Shown here: in pieces, positions 63,958 to 64,000 of the stretch
Position numbering within the stretch: position 1 is the stretch's first letter
Layout: every line of letters starts with the position of its first letter
Assembly: GCA_004560375.1 (NCBI GenBank)
Contig: SFVC01000016.1
Span: 9,131 to 73,130 of the forward strand
Direction of reading: 5' to 3'
Length of the DNA: 64,000 nucleotides
Source of the DNA: a bacterium
Lineage (GTDB): Bacteria > Bacillota > Clostridia > Oscillospirales > Oscillospiraceae
Made by a program: the position numbers and the translations under genes
The notes under the pieces: model-generated
Told to the model about the DNA's origin: nothing
The model's input: only the letters and a program-made list of their open reading frames with translations
Databases searched by the model: none

Positions 63958-64000
63958 CAAAGAGCGCGCTTAGGGGGTGGCCTCCGGCGGACGCTTGCGC

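Overview
The window is high-GC DNA densely packed with genes, most on the + strand. It suggests a spore-forming Gram-positive bacterium of the Oscillospiraceae type (Flavonifractor / Lawsonibacter / Oscillibacter-like). This is an inference from the mix of sporulation genes (spoIIR, spoIID), EF-P next to a CD1247-type zinc-ribbon protein, GC-rich codon use, strong sigma-A promoters with 17-nt spacers, and a Cys/Gly/Asn-rich small protein common in clostridia. No tRNA, rRNA, CRISPR array, insertion sequence or prophage was found.

Layout. 1-6000: the tail of a methyltransferase, a small zinc-ribbon membrane protein, L-lactate dehydrogenase, a compact locus with the architecture of a type I toxin-antitoxin system (1697-2020), a BlaI/BlaR1-type regulator and sensor-protease pair, and a YihY/BrkB membrane protein. 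6030-15174: an almost complete shikimate and phenylalanine pathway (aroF with an attenuator-like leader, then aroB-aroA-GNAT-aroC-gamma carbonic anhydrase-pheA-aroK-aroQ-aroE), mostly joined by ATGA overlaps and entered through a small HTH gene whose stop overlaps the aroB start. 15185-17852: an S66 peptidase, ispE, and spoIIR behind a convincing sigma-F promoter. 17853-21760: repeat-rich intergenic DNA with small divergent regulator/small-gene pairs, a YerC/TrpR-like regulator and a metallophosphoesterase. 21892-28818: a polysaccharide deacetylase, a FAD oxidoreductase, a DnaA-box-like cluster, miaB, and mreD with a PBP2. 28899-32506: a PTS-like permease behind a perfect 40-bp dyad, a membrane-anchored HTH protein, NiaR, and a protein with a PLMP/RRXRR-like domain. 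32696-42898: a YqeG phosphatase, an endonuclease-IV-like protein, an M24 peptidase, efp, a CD1247 protein, a second deacetylase, Lrp with an aminotransferase, thrH, a DUF1015 protein, tagA, a DJ-1 protein and 5-FTHF cyclo-ligase. 43093-54730: a Cys-rich protein, mltG with a U32 peptidase, a NimA-like flavoprotein, a CDF transporter, a two-component system with an HtrA protease, birA, an orphan response regulator and citrate synthase. 54903-63761: spoIID, an LtaS-type sulfatase, a lipid kinase, azlCD, YitT, tadA, a long repeat-rich gap containing a parS-like site, and a sigma/anti-sigma pair.

How the genes work together. The aro block takes PEP plus erythrose-4-phosphate to chorismate and on to phenylpyruvate, with feedback-type domains at both ends (ferredoxin-like domain on AroF, ACT domain on PheA). 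mreD, PBP2, mltG, tagA, ltaS-type sulfatase and the two deacetylases form a cell-envelope theme spread through the window. spoIIR and spoIID mark the compartment-specific sporulation programme. The most notable non-coding signals are the type I TA-like locus at 1697-2020, a 15/16 match to the ParB parS consensus at 62264-62279, a cluster of DnaA-box-like 9-mers at 24566-24605, and several families of dispersed hairpin repeats in the gaps.
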